This document shows, one piece after another, positions 7,217-8,070 of a stretch of DNA of 8,070 nt (its first letter is position 1; the number at the start of each line of letters is the position of its first letter). The DNA comes from JBBDNV01 sp040877415 (GTDB lineage: Bacteria; Planctomycetota; Planctomycetia; Pirellulales; PALSA-1355). The stretch covers positions 1 through 8,070 of the forward strand of contig JBBDNV010000016.1 in the NCBI GenBank assembly GCA_040877415.1, given 5' to 3'. The notes beneath the pieces were generated by a model. The model saw only the letters and a list, made by a program, of their open reading frames with translations, searched no databases and was not told where the DNA came from. Made by a program: the position numbers and the translations under genes.

Positions 7217-8070
7217 GTGACGCGAACGCATTGCCGCTTTCTGGCGATCTTTTTGCTGGCCGCCGCCATCGAGCCGCTAGGCACGCAGTTGCGCCAGTGT
7301 GCGCCGGCCGTTTTTGGGCGTTCGGGCCTGGCGCTCGGGCAGGCGTTTGCCGATCCCGGATTCGGTGATCCGATCAACCTGAGCGGACCGACCCAGCCAA
7401 ACGGTTTGCCGCCGGCCGCTTACCCGAATGTTTACGGTCCCAACAGCTACGGCACCGGATCGCCCAATCGGCCCGGCGCGCCTGTCCGGCCGCCCTCCTG
7501 GCCCGGCGGAAACCCACAGCCTGCTGGCGCCGACGCAAGCGTCCGAGGGGGCGTGCCGCCGAGCGGCCATCGCGTGGCGACGGCCTTGCCCGCAACAGTG
7601 GCCCCGCTTAAGAAATCGCCGGCCGATCCGCCCTACGACCCGGCCGAAATCCTGGCCCGCGTCGCCTCGGAGAGGATTCAGGCCTGCGAAGTGCTGCCGA
7701 TGATCAATCGCGCGATCCATCAGGCCGTCCAGCAGGACGAACAATTTGCGAAGCTGTCCGAGGAGGCACGCCAGCACGAGATTTACAAGGCCCAGCGGGT
7801 GTACATGCAGGTGGCGCTGAAAGAGATGATCGGCACCAAGCTGTTGGTGGCGGAATTGCGCTCTTCGGCGGATAAGAAGGCCCTTGACGAGAACGAAAAG
7901 AAAATCCGCGATTTCTTCAACACCACTTACCTCAAGCATTTGCAGGACGACTACAAAGCGTCGAGCATTCCCGACCTGGAAACCAAGCTGCGCGAGTTCG
8001 GCGGCTCCATCGAATCGCAGCGCACGCTGTTCATCGAGCAGAATCTGGCCAGCGGCTGGCTGGGCCAGCA
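7217..8070 (+). CDS. Exported SurA-like periplasmic foldase (probable peptidyl-prolyl isomerase), 3' end cut by the window edge
   Basis: The frame is open to the window edge, with 284 complete codons visible and no stop. No ATG exists in this frame after the mfd stop. GTG at 7217 is chosen because AGG at 7208-7210 lies 6 bases upstream; TTG 7211 and GTG 7175 are weaker alternatives. The N-terminus has Arg3 and Arg7, then a hydrophobic stretch FLAIFLLAAAI (8-18), which looks like a Sec signal or membrane anchor. The cleavage site is unclear (an A-F-A lies at 43-45), and there is no lipobox at Cys28. Residues about 46-135 are rich in Pro, Gly and Asn and probably disordered. From about 140, PAEILARVASERIQACEVLPMINRA and the following charged helices resemble the SurA N-terminal chaperone domain, which binds unfolded outer-membrane or envelope proteins. 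A parvulin domain would be expected downstream but is not visible, so the enzymatic activity is unproven. It appears to be transcribed from its own promoter within the end of mfd. Confidence 0.68.
   Translation, partial: MTRTHCRFLAIFLLAAAIEPLGTQLRQCAPAVFGRSGLALGQAFADPGFGDPINLSGPTQPNGLPPAAYPNVYGPNSYGTGSPNRPGAPVRPPSWPGGNPQPAGADASVRGGVPPSGHRVATALPATVAPLKKSPADPPYDPAEILARVASERIQACEVLPMINRAIHQAVQQDEQFAKLSEEARQHEIYKAQRVYMQVALKEMIGTKLLVAELRSSADKKALDENEKKIRDFFNTTYLKHLQDDYKASSIPDLETKLREFGGSIESQRTLFIEQNLASGWLGQ

Noticed and set aside
7117..7368. An 83-codon + strand frame with a TTG-type start after mfd
   Set aside because: It overlaps the signal peptide region of the foldase in another frame and has no recognisable content; the foldase frame continues with clear domain similarity.

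Overview
The window is GC-rich, tightly packed bacterial chromosome, with every supported gene on the + strand. The sequence suggests a member of the Planctomycetota, probably related to Pirellulales. This is an inference from protein style: a foldase with a long proline-rich N-terminal linker, weak Shine-Dalgarno use, TATAAT-CCCGC promoter elements and the type of flavin oxidoreductase. No marker gene proves it.

Layout. (1) Positions 3-2285 hold the nearly complete 3' part of a UvrD/PcrA-type DNA helicase, lacking only its first residues. It ends in the small Tudor-like domain that binds RNA polymerase in PcrA. (2) Directly after its stop codon comes a single-domain Old Yellow Enzyme-type (FMN) oxidoreductase, ending at 3750. 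It carries a lysine where the first active-site histidine is expected, and a three-cysteine tail. (3) After a 73-base gap with a promoter-like element almost touching the start codon lies mfd (3824-7072), the transcription-repair coupling factor, with all its domains recognisable. (4) A 144-base gap holds a good sigma70-type promoter (TTGCGG, 17 bases, TATAAT) and a structured leader. It is followed by the start of an exported SurA-like foldase with a GTG start, which runs off the right edge.

How the genes fit together. The PcrA-type helicase and Mfd both act on stalled RNA polymerase and feed nucleotide excision repair, so the first 7 kb reads as a transcription-associated repair neighbourhood with an unrelated-looking flavoenzyme inserted between. 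The helicase and flavoenzyme are probably co-transcribed and translationally coupled. mfd and the foldase each appear to have their own promoter.

I see no mobile element, CRISPR array, rRNA or tRNA, and no clear intrinsic terminator. I do not see a wholly new multi-gene system here. The most distinctive points are the altered active site and cysteine tail of the flavoenzyme, the probably leaderless mfd transcript, the shared promoter pattern, and the foldase leader with a two-codon ORF and hairpins.
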